From: Paractinoplanes abujensis
GTDB lineage: Bacteria; Actinomycetota; Actinomycetes; Mycobacteriales; Micromonosporaceae
Length of the DNA: 64,000 bases
NCBI RefSeq assembly: GCF_014204895.1
Contig: NZ_JACHMF010000001.1
Coordinates: forward strand, 2,294,001-2,358,000
Direction of reading: 5' to 3'
The notes under the pieces were generated by a model. The model made no database searches. It had not been told where the DNA came from and saw nothing but the letters and a program-made list of their open reading frames with translations. The number at the start of each line of letters is the position of its first letter. The stretch's first letter is position 1. Positions 31,495 to 39,228 of the stretch are shown here, one piece after another. A program made the position numbers and the translations under genes.

Positions 31495-31514
31495 TGTCCC
31501 GGGAATGTGGGACA
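31495..31514. promoter_or_regulatory. 20-bp palindrome upstream of the two-component operon
   Basis: TGTCCC (31495-31500) and GGGACA (31509-31514) form a 6-bp inverted repeat around an 8-bp spacer, about 75-95 bp upstream of the operon start. NarL/LuxR-type regulators often bind such short GC inverted repeats, so autoregulation is plausible. Confidence 0.45.
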
Positions 31515-31642
31515 CGGAAGTCCTCCACGGCGAACTCGGCCGGCTACCGGTTCGGCAGTGGTGCCGACCGCGCCGGCGCCTGCCTCACCTTCCGCCGTCG
31601 GTGGCTCGCCGGTCCTGCAGTGCGCCGCAGTAGCCTGCACCC

Positions 31643-33034
31643 ATGACGGATCTGCTGGGCCGGGTGCACGCGGCCGCGGGGCCCTATCTCGAGTCGCTGG
31701 CGACCCGGCCGGTGCAGGACGGCGACGCGCTCGACCTGCTGGCCTCGCTGGGCGGCCCGCTGCCCGCGGCGGGCGAGGACCCGGCCCGGGTGATCGACCG
31801 GCTGCTCGCGGTGGGCACCGCCGCGGCCACCACGTCGTCCGGCCCGCGGTTCTTCCACTTCGTCACCGGTGGCGTGACCCCGGCCGCGCTGGCCGCCGAC
31901 TGGACGGCCGCCCTGCTCGACCAGAACGCGTTCTCGCGGATCTCGTCGCCGTTCGCCCACGAGGTCGAGACGGTCGCGCTGGGCTGGCTGCGTGAGCTGT
32001 TCGGGCTGCCCGCGACGTGGGGCGGCGCGCTCGTGGCCTCGGCCACGTTCGCCAACTTCACGGCGCTGGGCTGCGCGACCCACTGGTGGGGCTTCCAGCA
32101 CGGGGTCGACACGGCCGCCGACGGGCTGGCCGAACTGCCCCGCATCCCCGTGCTGTCCTCTGGCTACGTGCACGCGAGCGCCCGCAAAGCGTTGCAGATG
32201 CTCGGGCATGGCCGCAACGCGGTGACGGTCTGCGCCCGCGACGACGTGGGCCGCGTCGACCTTCCCCTGATGCGCCGCCACCTCGAGTCGCTGCGCGGCG
32301 CGCCCGCGGTCGTCATCGCCAACGCGGGCGAGGTCAACACGGGCGACTTCGACCCCGTCGCCGAGCTGGCCGCGCTGGCCGAGGAGTTCGGCTGCTGGTT
32401 GCACGTGGACGGCGCGTTCGGCCTGTTCGCCGCCCTTTCCCCCCGTACGGCGGGGCTGGTGGCCGGGATCGAACGGGCCGACTCGATCGCCGCCGACGGC
32501 CACAAATGGCTCAACGTCCCCTACGAGAGCGGCTTCGCCCTGATCAAGGACCCGGCCCGGCTGACCGCGGCGTTCGGCATGCCCGGCGCGGCCTACCTGC
32601 CCGGCGCGGGCGACCCGGCCGCCGGCTACGCGCTGTCCGGCCCCGAGTCGTCGCGGCGCGCGCGTTCCCTGCCGATCTGGGCGACCCTGGCCGCGTACGG
32701 GAAGGAAGGTCATCGGGCCATGGTCGAGAAACACCTCGACCTGGCCCAGCACCTGGCCCGCCGGGTCGACGCCGCGCCCGACCTGCAACGCCTGGCCGAG
32801 GTGCCGCTGTGCATCGTCTGCTTCCGCGCGGCCCCGCCCGGCGTCACCGACCTCGACGACCTGAACCGCCGCCTGGGCGCCGCCCTGCTGGCCGACGGTC
32901 GCGTCTACGCCGGCACGACGGTCTACAACGGCCAGGTCGCGCTGCGGCCGGCCATCGTCAACTGGCGCACCACCGAGTCCGACGTCGACTTCTTCGTCGA
33001 CGTGATCCGCGAACTGCTCCCCGGCCTCACCTGA
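31643..33034 (+). CDS. PLP-dependent decarboxylase (group II amino-acid decarboxylase-like)
   Basis: A 463-residue fold-type I PLP enzyme: GPRFFHFVTGGVTPAALAADW at residues ~68-90, GALVASATFANFTALGCAT (cofactor loop), CWLHVDGAFGLFAAL (Asp and following residues that bind PLP) and ADSIAADGHKWLNVPYESG, where the Lys near residue 290 forms the Schiff base. Relatives decarboxylate aromatic or acidic amino acids or act as lyases; the substrate is unclear. It stands alone on the plus strand and overlaps the end of the convergent NUDIX gene by 8 bp. Confidence 0.85.
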   Translation: MTDLLGRVHAAAGPYLESLATRPVQDGDALDLLASLGGPLPAAGEDPARVIDRLLAVGTAAATTSSGPRFFHFVTGGVTPAALAADWTAALLDQNAFSRISSPFAHEVETVALGWLRELFGLPATWGGALVASATFANFTALGCATHWWGFQHGVDTAADGLAELPRIPVLSSGYVHASARKALQMLGHGRNAVTVCARDDVGRVDLPLMRRHLESLRGAPAVVIANAGEVNTGDFDPVAELAALAEEFGCWLHVDGAFGLFAALSPRTAGLVAGIERADSIAADGHKWLNVPYESGFALIKDPARLTAAFGMPGAAYLPGAGDPAAGYALSGPESSRRARSLPIWATLAAYGKEGHRAMVEKHLDLAQHLARRVDAAPDLQRLAEVPLCIVCFRAAPPGVTDLDDLNRRLGAALLADGRVYAGTTVYNGQVALRPAIVNWRTTESDVDFFVDVIRELLPGLT

Positions 33035-33482
33035 CCGGCCATCCGTGGAGGGCCAGCCGCTCGCCCCGGCCGATGGCCGCCAACGCCTCGCGCACCTCGT
33101 CCACCACGTCGGCCGGGAGCTCCCGGTCGTCGACCCATCGCAGCTCACTGCATTTGTCCGGCTCGGCGATCCGCGGCTCACCGGTCCAGCGGCCGACGAC
33201 GAAGAACAGATTGAGGTATTCGGCATCGTCGGCGTCCTCGGCCGCGGAATGCATCAGCAGGGCCAGGTCGCAGGCGTGCGGGTCGGCCTCGATGCCCAGT
33301 TCCTCCCGCAGCTCCCGGACCAGACCGGAAACGGCGTCCTCCCCGCCGTCGAGGTGACCGGCCGGCAGGCTGAGCAGCCCGTCGCGGTAGCCGGTGCCCG
33401 CCCGGCGCATCAGCAGCAGTCGCCGCCCGTCACGCAGCATGCCATACACGGCCACGGCTGCGCGGAACGTCCGGCGCGTCAT
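33027..33482 (-). CDS. NUDIX hydrolase
   Basis: A 151-residue NUDIX protein. The Nudix box is complete: GHLDGGEDAVSGLVRELREE followed by LGI (residues ~42-64), matching GX5EX7REUXEEXGU. It hydrolyses a nucleoside diphosphate linked to another moiety; the substrate is not determined. Its ATG overlaps the TGA that would end the intact frame of the upstream phosphotransferase-like gene (ATGA at 33479-33482), so the two genes were once translationally coupled. Confidence 0.9.
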   Translation of the reverse strand: MTRRTFRAAVAVYGMLRDGRRLLLMRRAGTGYRDGLLSLPAGHLDGGEDAVSGLVRELREELGIEADPHACDLALLMHSAAEDADDAEYLNLFFVVGRWTGEPRIAEPDKCSELRWVDDRELPADVVDEVREALAAIGRGERLALHGWPVR

Positions 33483-34284
33483 CCCAGACGTCGCAGCGTT
33501 GCCGCGACGACGGACTCGACCCGCGAAGTCATGCCCGGCACGTCGACGGGGCGGCGCCCGGCGCCGCCAGGAACCGCCGGCAGTGCCCGACGTCGATCGC
33601 CCGCGACCCCCGGTGCAGCGAGTTCCAGTCGGTCACCCCGGTGACCCGCCCGCGCGACCACAACAGGTTGACCGGCAGGAAGTCGCCGTGCAGAAAGACG
33701 GGATCGTCCTCGGGCGGCGGCGTTGCCATCACAGCGAACGCGGCCCTCCACAACGCCGCATCGTGCGCGCCGGCCGGCACCTCCAACCGGTCCGGGCGGG
33801 CGATCCAGGAATCCGTCCAGGGCCGGAACGCCGGCGCGGGACGATCGAGGGAGTGCAGGGACACCGCAAGCTCCGCGATGCTCGTCAGCCACGACGCCGG
33901 CTCCACCGGATCGAGATCGACGTGCCCCGGCAACCGCGTCATCAGCACCGACGGCGCGCCCGAAGTCCCGGCGCCGGCCACATCAGCGGCCAGAACCCGC
34001 GGAACCGGGAGCCCGCTGCCCGCCACCACACCCAGGTCGGCGATCTCCTTCACCAGCGCCTCGTGCAGACCGAGCCCGTACGGGTACTGCCGCAACACGA
34101 CGAACGTCCGCGTCCCACGTCGCTCGGCAGTCAGCCGATGCACGGCGGAGCACACCCCACCGGTCAACCGGCGCCAGCCGACGACGCGACTGCCCCGGCC
34201 CATCGACGCCGCCACCCACGAGAGGGTTTCCGCCGAGGGCCGGCGCCGCCGGAACCCGTCGTCCCGCCAGTCAGCGCCGGTCAT
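33479..34284 (-). pseudogene. Aminoglycoside phosphotransferase-like gene, deleted and frameshifted
   Basis: From ATG 34284 the frame encodes an APH/choline-kinase-like protein: FVVLRQYPYG (ATP-binding Lys position is Arg), VLMTRLPGHVDLDP, PVFLHGDFLPVNLLW (HGDxxxxN) and RVTGVTDWNSLHRGSRAIDVGHCRRFLAA. It then runs to a stop at 33529 with an unfamiliar tail. In another frame, the sequence from about 33565 to 33479 reads AGRRPVDVPGMTSRVESVVA then ATLRRLG and ends exactly at the ATGA overlap with the NUDIX gene. That looks like the native C-terminus. A frameshift plus loss of roughly 40-50 codons is the simplest explanation. The truncated 251-residue product may still be made. Confidence 0.65.
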
Positions 34285-34801
34285 GAGCGCGAGCCTATGC
34301 GTCCGGCTCGCTCCGCGATACGAGGCGCTCACCCCGGCGCGCCCGGCGAAGCAGCTGAACCCCCGCCGCCCGGCCGTGCTGATCGATGCCACCGTCAGCT
34401 GGGCCTGGATCGGCTGATCGACGAGCGGTTCTCCGGGACCTGTCGTGCTCGCTTTGCTTGAGCCGGTTGATGCAGCGTCCCCGACGTTTCGCGGCCGGTC
34501 GGGCTGCCTGTCGAGGCCGGGCGGTCGTCCGCCGTGGCTGCCCTTGGCGGCCGGCCGTGCTGCTGATCGTCGCCTCGTTCGGGCTTCACCGAGCGGCGGG
34601 GGAAGGCCGCCCGGTGCCGCGGACAAGAGGCGCGGCGGGCGGGTGGCTCCGGTGAGGTGCGGTGGTCGTACGCGTCGTGCCCGGCCATCGGGGACATCCC
34701 GGTCGCGCGCTGCGGCCTGGAGCATCGCTCAGGTCGCGGTGCGCGCCCGTTCGCCGGGTAGGCGGTTGTGGACGGGCACGACCCGTACGGCTTCGGATCT
34801 C
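34285..34801. other. 517-bp stretch with no supported gene
   Basis: Between the phosphotransferase remnant and the nitrate transporter. Open frames here are short, lack ribosome-binding sites and show no recognisable protein motif; several are simply extensions of neighbouring genes. I saw no tRNA, repeat or clear terminator. It may hold decayed gene sequence. Confidence 0.6.
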
Positions 34802-36130
34802 TCAGACGCGTTGGTGGGCCGGCCGCAGATACACCGCCCACGTGACGAGGACGCACAGGGCGTAGAAGGCGATGAACGCCAGGTAGGCCGCGTCGGCTTC
34901 CTTGGTGGTCAGGAAGGACTGGCGGAAGGCCAGGTTGACCAGGACGCCGCCGAGGGCGCCGATGGCGCCGGCTATGCCGATCACCGCGCCGGAGAGGCGG
35001 CGGGCCTCGTGGTGGTCGGTGGGGTGCTTGCGGCGGAAGATGGCGGGGATCATTTTGTACGTGGAGCCGTTGCCGATGCCGCTGAGGACGAACAGGGCGA
35101 TGAACCCCACGATGTAGAGCGGCAGGGACCGGAGCTGGGCGGCGATCAGCACGGTGGTGGCGCCGACGGCCATGGCGATGAAGGTGACGAAGGTGACGCG
35201 TGCGCCGCCGAGGCGGTCGGCCAGGGCACCGCCGACGGGGCGGATCAGCGAACCCAGCAGCGGGCCCAGGAAGGTCAGGTAGGCCGCCTTGACGGGGGTG
35301 CTGAACACGTCGGCGAACTGCACCTGCAGCACCTGGCCGAAGGCGAACCCGAAACCGATGAACGAGCCGAACGTGCCGATGTAGAGCAGCGACATCACCC
35401 AGGTGTGGGGTTCGCGGACGGCGTCGCGCATGCCGCGTTTCTCGTTGCGGGCCTGCGACAGGTTGTCCATGTAGAGCGCGGAGCCCAGGGCGGCCAGCAC
35501 GATCAGCGGGATGTAGATGCCGGCGACCAGGCCGGGGTGGCCGGCGCCGAAGACGGCCAGCACGAACAGGCCGACGAGTTGCACGGCGGCCACGCCGAGG
35601 TTGCCGCCGCCCGCGTTGATGCCGAGCGCCCAGCCTTTGAGACGGTCCGGGTAGTAGGCGTTGATGTTGGTCATGGAGGACGCGAAGTTGCCGCCGCCGA
35701 CGCCGGCCACGGCCGCGATGATCAGCAGGGTGGAGTAGTCGACGCCGGGGCGGATCAGGAACGCGGCCAGCAGCGACGGGACGAGCAGCAGGCTGGCGCT
35801 GAAGACGGTCCAGTTGCGGCCGCCGAAACGGGCCACGGCGAAGCTGTACGGGATCCGCAGCGCGGCCCCGACCAGGGTGGGCACGGCGGTGAGCAGGAAT
35901 TTCCCGGCCGGGTCGATGCCGTATTCGGGGCCGAGGAACAGCACCAGCACCGACCACAGCGACCACACCGAGAAGCCGATGTGTTCGGACGTGATCGAGA
36001 AGATGAGGTTACGGCGCGCGATGGGCGCGCCGGTGGTGTCCCAGAATTCGCGGTCCTCGGGGCGCCAGTCGTCGATCCAGTGGCCCTTGATGGTGGCCGC
36101 GGAGCGAACCGCGGGCAGGGTGGCGGTCAT
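34802..36130 (-). CDS. narK: Nitrate/nitrite transporter NarK (MFS)
   Basis: A 442-residue major facilitator with about twelve helices. The nitrate-porter signatures are present: AGVGGGNFASSMTNINAYYP in helix 5 and GINAGGGNLGVAAVQ (nitrate signature 1 type, G-rich), and a second G-rich block GIAGAIGALGGVLVNLAF in the C-terminal half. It imports nitrate or exchanges nitrate and nitrite. It is the last gene of the nitrate operon; its ATG overlaps the nirD stop (ATGA). A longer in-frame N-terminus is unlikely because MTATLPAVRSAATIKGHW begins like family members. Confidence 0.92.
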   Translation of the reverse strand: MTATLPAVRSAATIKGHWIDDWRPEDREFWDTTGAPIARRNLIFSITSEHIGFSVWSLWSVLVLFLGPEYGIDPAGKFLLTAVPTLVGAALRIPYSFAVARFGGRNWTVFSASLLLVPSLLAAFLIRPGVDYSTLLIIAAVAGVGGGNFASSMTNINAYYPDRLKGWALGINAGGGNLGVAAVQLVGLFVLAVFGAGHPGLVAGIYIPLIVLAALGSALYMDNLSQARNEKRGMRDAVREPHTWVMSLLYIGTFGSFIGFGFAFGQVLQVQFADVFSTPVKAAYLTFLGPLLGSLIRPVGGALADRLGGARVTFVTFIAMAVGATTVLIAAQLRSLPLYIVGFIALFVLSGIGNGSTYKMIPAIFRRKHPTDHHEARRLSGAVIGIAGAIGALGGVLVNLAFRQSFLTTKEADAAYLAFIAFYALCVLVTWAVYLRPAHQRV

Positions 36131-36426
36131 GCGTCCCCCAAGATGATCTTGTTGTCGTCGGCGTGCACGGGATAGACAGCGAGGTCGGGCTGGCCGCTCA
36201 GGGAGCAGCCGGTGGTCAGGTCCCAGGCGTTGAGGTGCAGCGGGCACAGCACCTGCTTGCGGTCGATCTGCCCGTCGGCCAGGGGCCCGCCCTTGTGCGG
36301 GCAGACGGCCTGGGTGGCGCGCAGCGAGCCGTCGCGCAGCCGGAAGACCGCGATCATCTGCCCGTCCACGGCGAAGGTGCGGCCCTCGCCGGGCGGGATC
36401 TCGTCGACGGTGCCGATGGCCCTCAT
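36127..36426 (-). CDS. nirD: Nitrite reductase small subunit NirD (Rieske-type)
   Basis: A 99-residue protein with a Rieske-like fold: AVCPHKGGPLADGQIDRKQV at the first Cys-x-His and VLCPLHLNAWDLTTG at the Cys-x2-His. Both Cys/His pairs are kept, so it probably carries a [2Fe-2S] cluster, unlike the E. coli NirD that lacks it. It partners with NirB in the reduction of nitrite to ammonium with NADH. It overlaps nirB and narK by 4 bp each. Confidence 0.92.
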   Translation of the reverse strand: MRAIGTVDEIPPGEGRTFAVDGQMIAVFRLRDGSLRATQAVCPHKGGPLADGQIDRKQVLCPLHLNAWDLTTGCSLSGQPDLAVYPVHADDNKIILGDA

Positions 36427-38879
36427 GCGCGCACCGGGACCTGCGGCAGCACCGTCAGCGGCAGGGACGTCCGGAACTGGCCCGGGGTGGCCGGTTGGTC
36501 GCGGTCCTTCCACGGGTCGCGGTAGGCGGCGACCGAGGCCTCCATGGCGGCGTCGAGGCCGGCCGCGATGCCGTCCTTGTCGTCGACCACGATCTCCCGT
36601 ACGCGGTCGATCCCGATGCGCGGCACGAAGGCGTACGTGCGCTCCAGCCAGTTCGCGTTCTCCCGGTAGTACTGCAGGAACCGCCCGGTCAGCACCATCA
36701 CCTCGTCGGCGCTGTCCACGGTCGTGAGCAGGTCGCCCTTGCGGATGTGGGCCCCGGCGGCGCCACCGACGTAGATCTCCCACTTGCCACCGTCGATCGC
36801 GACGACCCCGAGGTCCTTCACGTACGCCTCGGCGCAGTTGCGCGGGCAGCCGGTGACCGCGAGCTTCATCTTCCCGGGGCCCTCGATGCCCTGATAGCGC
36901 TCCTCCAGCGCGATCCCCAGGGCCGTCGAGTCGCCGACGCCGAACCGGCAGAAGTCGGAACCGACGCAGGTCTTCACGGTCCGGAAACTCTTCCCGTACG
37001 CGTAACCCGACGGCATGTCGAGGTCGGCCCACACCTCGGGCAGCTTCTCCTTGGGGATGCCCAGCAGGTCGATGCGCTGGCCGCCGGTCAGCTTGACCAT
37101 CGGCACCTCGTGCTTCTCGGCCACCTCGGCGATCCGGCGCAGCTGGGCCGGGGTGGTGACGCCGCCCTTCATCTGCGGCACGACCGAGAAGGTGCCGTCG
37201 CGCTGGATGTTGGCGTGCACCCGGTCGTTGATGAAACGGGCGTCACGCTCGTCGACGTAGTCGCCGCCCCACATCATCTTGAGCAGGGAGGCCAGGCCCA
37301 TCTTGCTCTTGGCGTCCTCCTCGCCGCCCAGCGTGGCGAACACCGACGAGACGGACCTGAGGTCGTGGAGCCGGATCGCGTTCATCAGTTCCGGCTTGGG
37401 CATGGGGATGCCCGGCACGTAGTACGAGGCGGCCGGATCCTCCTCGACCTCACCCCCGGCCGCCCATTCGACGATGCGCTGCACGATCGGTTTGCAGGTG
37501 CCGCAGCCCTTGCCCGCGCGGGTCTTGTCCATGACCCCGCTGACCGTCTTGCAGCCCGACTGCACGGTCGAGCAGATCGCGCCCTTGCTGACGCCGTTGC
37601 AGTTGCAGACCTGCTCGTCGTCGGGCATGTCCTCAACCTTGACCTCGCCCGCCGGGCCGCCCAGGTCGAACATCAGCTCGGCCCGTTCCTCGGGCAGCGC
37701 GAGCCCGCGGTCGAAGGCCTGCATCAGGAAGGCGACCTTCTTGACGTCGCCCACCATCGTGGCGCCGACGAGCCGGCCGTCGCGGATGATGACGTTCTTG
37801 TAGACGCCCTTGCCGGGCTCGGTGAAGGTCAGCGACTCGTCGTCGTCGCGTTCCGGCTCCTTGAGCCCCATCGAGGCCACGTCCACCCCGGCCACCTTGA
37901 GCTTGGTGGCCACCTGGGAGCCGTGGTACTCGGCGAACGGGTTGACCCCGGTCAGATGGTCGGCGAGGACCTTGGCCTGGTCCCAGAGCGGGGCGACCAG
38001 CCCGTACGTCTCCCCGCGGTGCTGGGCGCACTCCCCCACCGCGTAGATGTCGTCCTCGTCCTGCGCGCGCATCTGGTCGTCGACGACGATGCCGCGCTCG
38101 ACGACGAGCCCGCTGGCCGCGGCCATCTCGGCGTTGGCCCGGATCCCCGCGGCCACCACGACGACGTCGCAGCCGATGACCCGGCCGTCGGCCAGTCTGA
38201 CGCCGGTGACCGCGTGCTTGCCCAGGATCTCGGTGGTCTGCGCGCTGACCACGACCTCGATGCCCAGCTTGCGCTCGATCGTCGCCCGCAGGGTCTCCCC
38301 CGCCACCTCGTTGAGCTGGGCGTTCATCAGGTGCCCGGCCGCGTGGATCAGCGTCACGTGCGGCAGGTGGTTCTGCAGGCCGCGGGCCGCCTCCAGGCCC
38401 AGCAGGCCGCCGCCGATGACCACCGCGCGCTCGTGCTCCTTGGCGTAGCGGATCATGGCCCGGGTGTCGTCGAGCGTGCGGAACGCGAACACGCCCTGGT
38501 GGTAGCCGCGGCCGGGCCGGTGGAGGCCGGGGATCGGCGGCACGAAGGCGCGGCTGCCGGTGGCGATGATCAGCTTGTCGTACGGGGTGGCCGTGCCGTC
38601 GGTGGCGTAGACCATCCGCGCGAACCGGTCGATGCGCTCGATCCGCGTGCCGGTGTGCAGCGTGATGCCGTTGTCGGCGTACCAGGAAAGGTCGTTGAGG
38701 AAGATCCCGGACTCGTCCTCGACGCCCGCCAGGACGTTGGACAGCATGATCCGGTTGTAGTTGCCGTACGGCTCGTCGCCGAACATGGTGATGGCGAAGT
38801 CGCCGCCGCGGGCCAGGATCTCCTCGACCGTACGGGCGCCGGCCATGCCGTTGCCGATGACCACCAGACGTTGCCGCAT
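36423..38879 (-). CDS. nirB: Assimilatory nitrite reductase [NAD(P)H] large subunit NirB
   Basis: An 818-residue enzyme of normal NirB length. N-terminal pyridine nucleotide-disulfide fold (RLVVIGNGMAGARTVEEI; AVVIGGGLLGLEAARGL for NADH), then a BFD-like [2Fe-2S] domain with CNCNGVSKG and CGTCK (residues ~420-465), and siroheme/[4Fe-4S] motifs TCVGSDFCRFG and VTGCPRNCAEA (about 635-685). It reduces nitrite to ammonium in the cytosol. It needs siroheme, which the chelatase at 41331 helps make. The first gene after the 115-aa protein, with a 1-bp gap. Confidence 0.95.
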   Translation of the reverse strand: MRQRLVVIGNGMAGARTVEEILARGGDFAITMFGDEPYGNYNRIMLSNVLAGVEDESGIFLNDLSWYADNGITLHTGTRIERIDRFARMVYATDGTATPYDKLIIATGSRAFVPPIPGLHRPGRGYHQGVFAFRTLDDTRAMIRYAKEHERAVVIGGGLLGLEAARGLQNHLPHVTLIHAAGHLMNAQLNEVAGETLRATIERKLGIEVVVSAQTTEILGKHAVTGVRLADGRVIGCDVVVVAAGIRANAEMAAASGLVVERGIVVDDQMRAQDEDDIYAVGECAQHRGETYGLVAPLWDQAKVLADHLTGVNPFAEYHGSQVATKLKVAGVDVASMGLKEPERDDDESLTFTEPGKGVYKNVIIRDGRLVGATMVGDVKKVAFLMQAFDRGLALPEERAELMFDLGGPAGEVKVEDMPDDEQVCNCNGVSKGAICSTVQSGCKTVSGVMDKTRAGKGCGTCKPIVQRIVEWAAGGEVEEDPAASYYVPGIPMPKPELMNAIRLHDLRSVSSVFATLGGEEDAKSKMGLASLLKMMWGGDYVDERDARFINDRVHANIQRDGTFSVVPQMKGGVTTPAQLRRIAEVAEKHEVPMVKLTGGQRIDLLGIPKEKLPEVWADLDMPSGYAYGKSFRTVKTCVGSDFCRFGVGDSTALGIALEERYQGIEGPGKMKLAVTGCPRNCAEAYVKDLGVVAIDGGKWEIYVGGAAGAHIRKGDLLTTVDSADEVMVLTGRFLQYYRENANWLERTYAFVPRIGIDRVREIVVDDKDGIAAGLDAAMEASVAAYRDPWKDRDQPATPGQFRTSLPLTVLPQVPVRA

Positions 38880-38880
38880 G

Positions 38881-39228
38881 TCAGATCTCCACCAGGCCGA
38901 GGTCGACGATCACGGTGCCGGCGACGCCGGCCGGCGCGGCCAGCCACAGCTCGACGGCCGTGCCCGCGGCCAGGTCCTCGACGACCCGCAGCGGCACGTG
39001 CACGTCGCCCTTGGCCCCGATCGGGAAGTAGCGCATCGGGCTGCCGTCACGCATGAGCACGACGCTGATCAGCTCGGCGGCCGCGTTGCCGCCCCGGAAA
39101 TAGACCGCCTGCGTGGTCGTCCCGCTGGGCACCACGTAGGACAGGACCGGATCGATCGGAGCGGGATTGTCCAGGCCCTTTCCCTCGTACGGGAAAACGC
39201 CTTGCAGGAATCGCGGGGTGGAGTGCAC
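38881..39228 (-). CDS. Conserved 115-aa protein of the nitrate assimilation operon
   Basis: A 115-residue soluble protein: FPYEGKGLDNPAPIDPVLSYVV at the start, AVYFRGGNAAAELISVVLMRDGSPMRYFPIG and VHVPLRVVEDLAAGTAVELWLAAP. I recall actinomycete proteins of this type filed only as hypothetical or, misleadingly, as molybdopterin oxidoreductase because of position. There is no cofactor motif; the pattern looks like a single beta-sandwich. It lies exactly between the nitrate reductase gene (stop adjacent) and nirB (1-bp gap), so it is likely made with both and may help the reductases or their electron transfer. Confidence 0.75.
   Translation of the reverse strand: MHSTPRFLQGVFPYEGKGLDNPAPIDPVLSYVVPSGTTTQAVYFRGGNAAAELISVVLMRDGSPMRYFPIGAKGDVHVPLRVVEDLAAGTAVELWLAAPAGVAGTVIVDLGLVEI

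Noticed and set aside
34285..34801. Searched for a small gene or tRNA in the longest gene-free gap
   Set aside because: Frames are short or extensions of neighbours, and no cloverleaf-like or repeat structure was seen.
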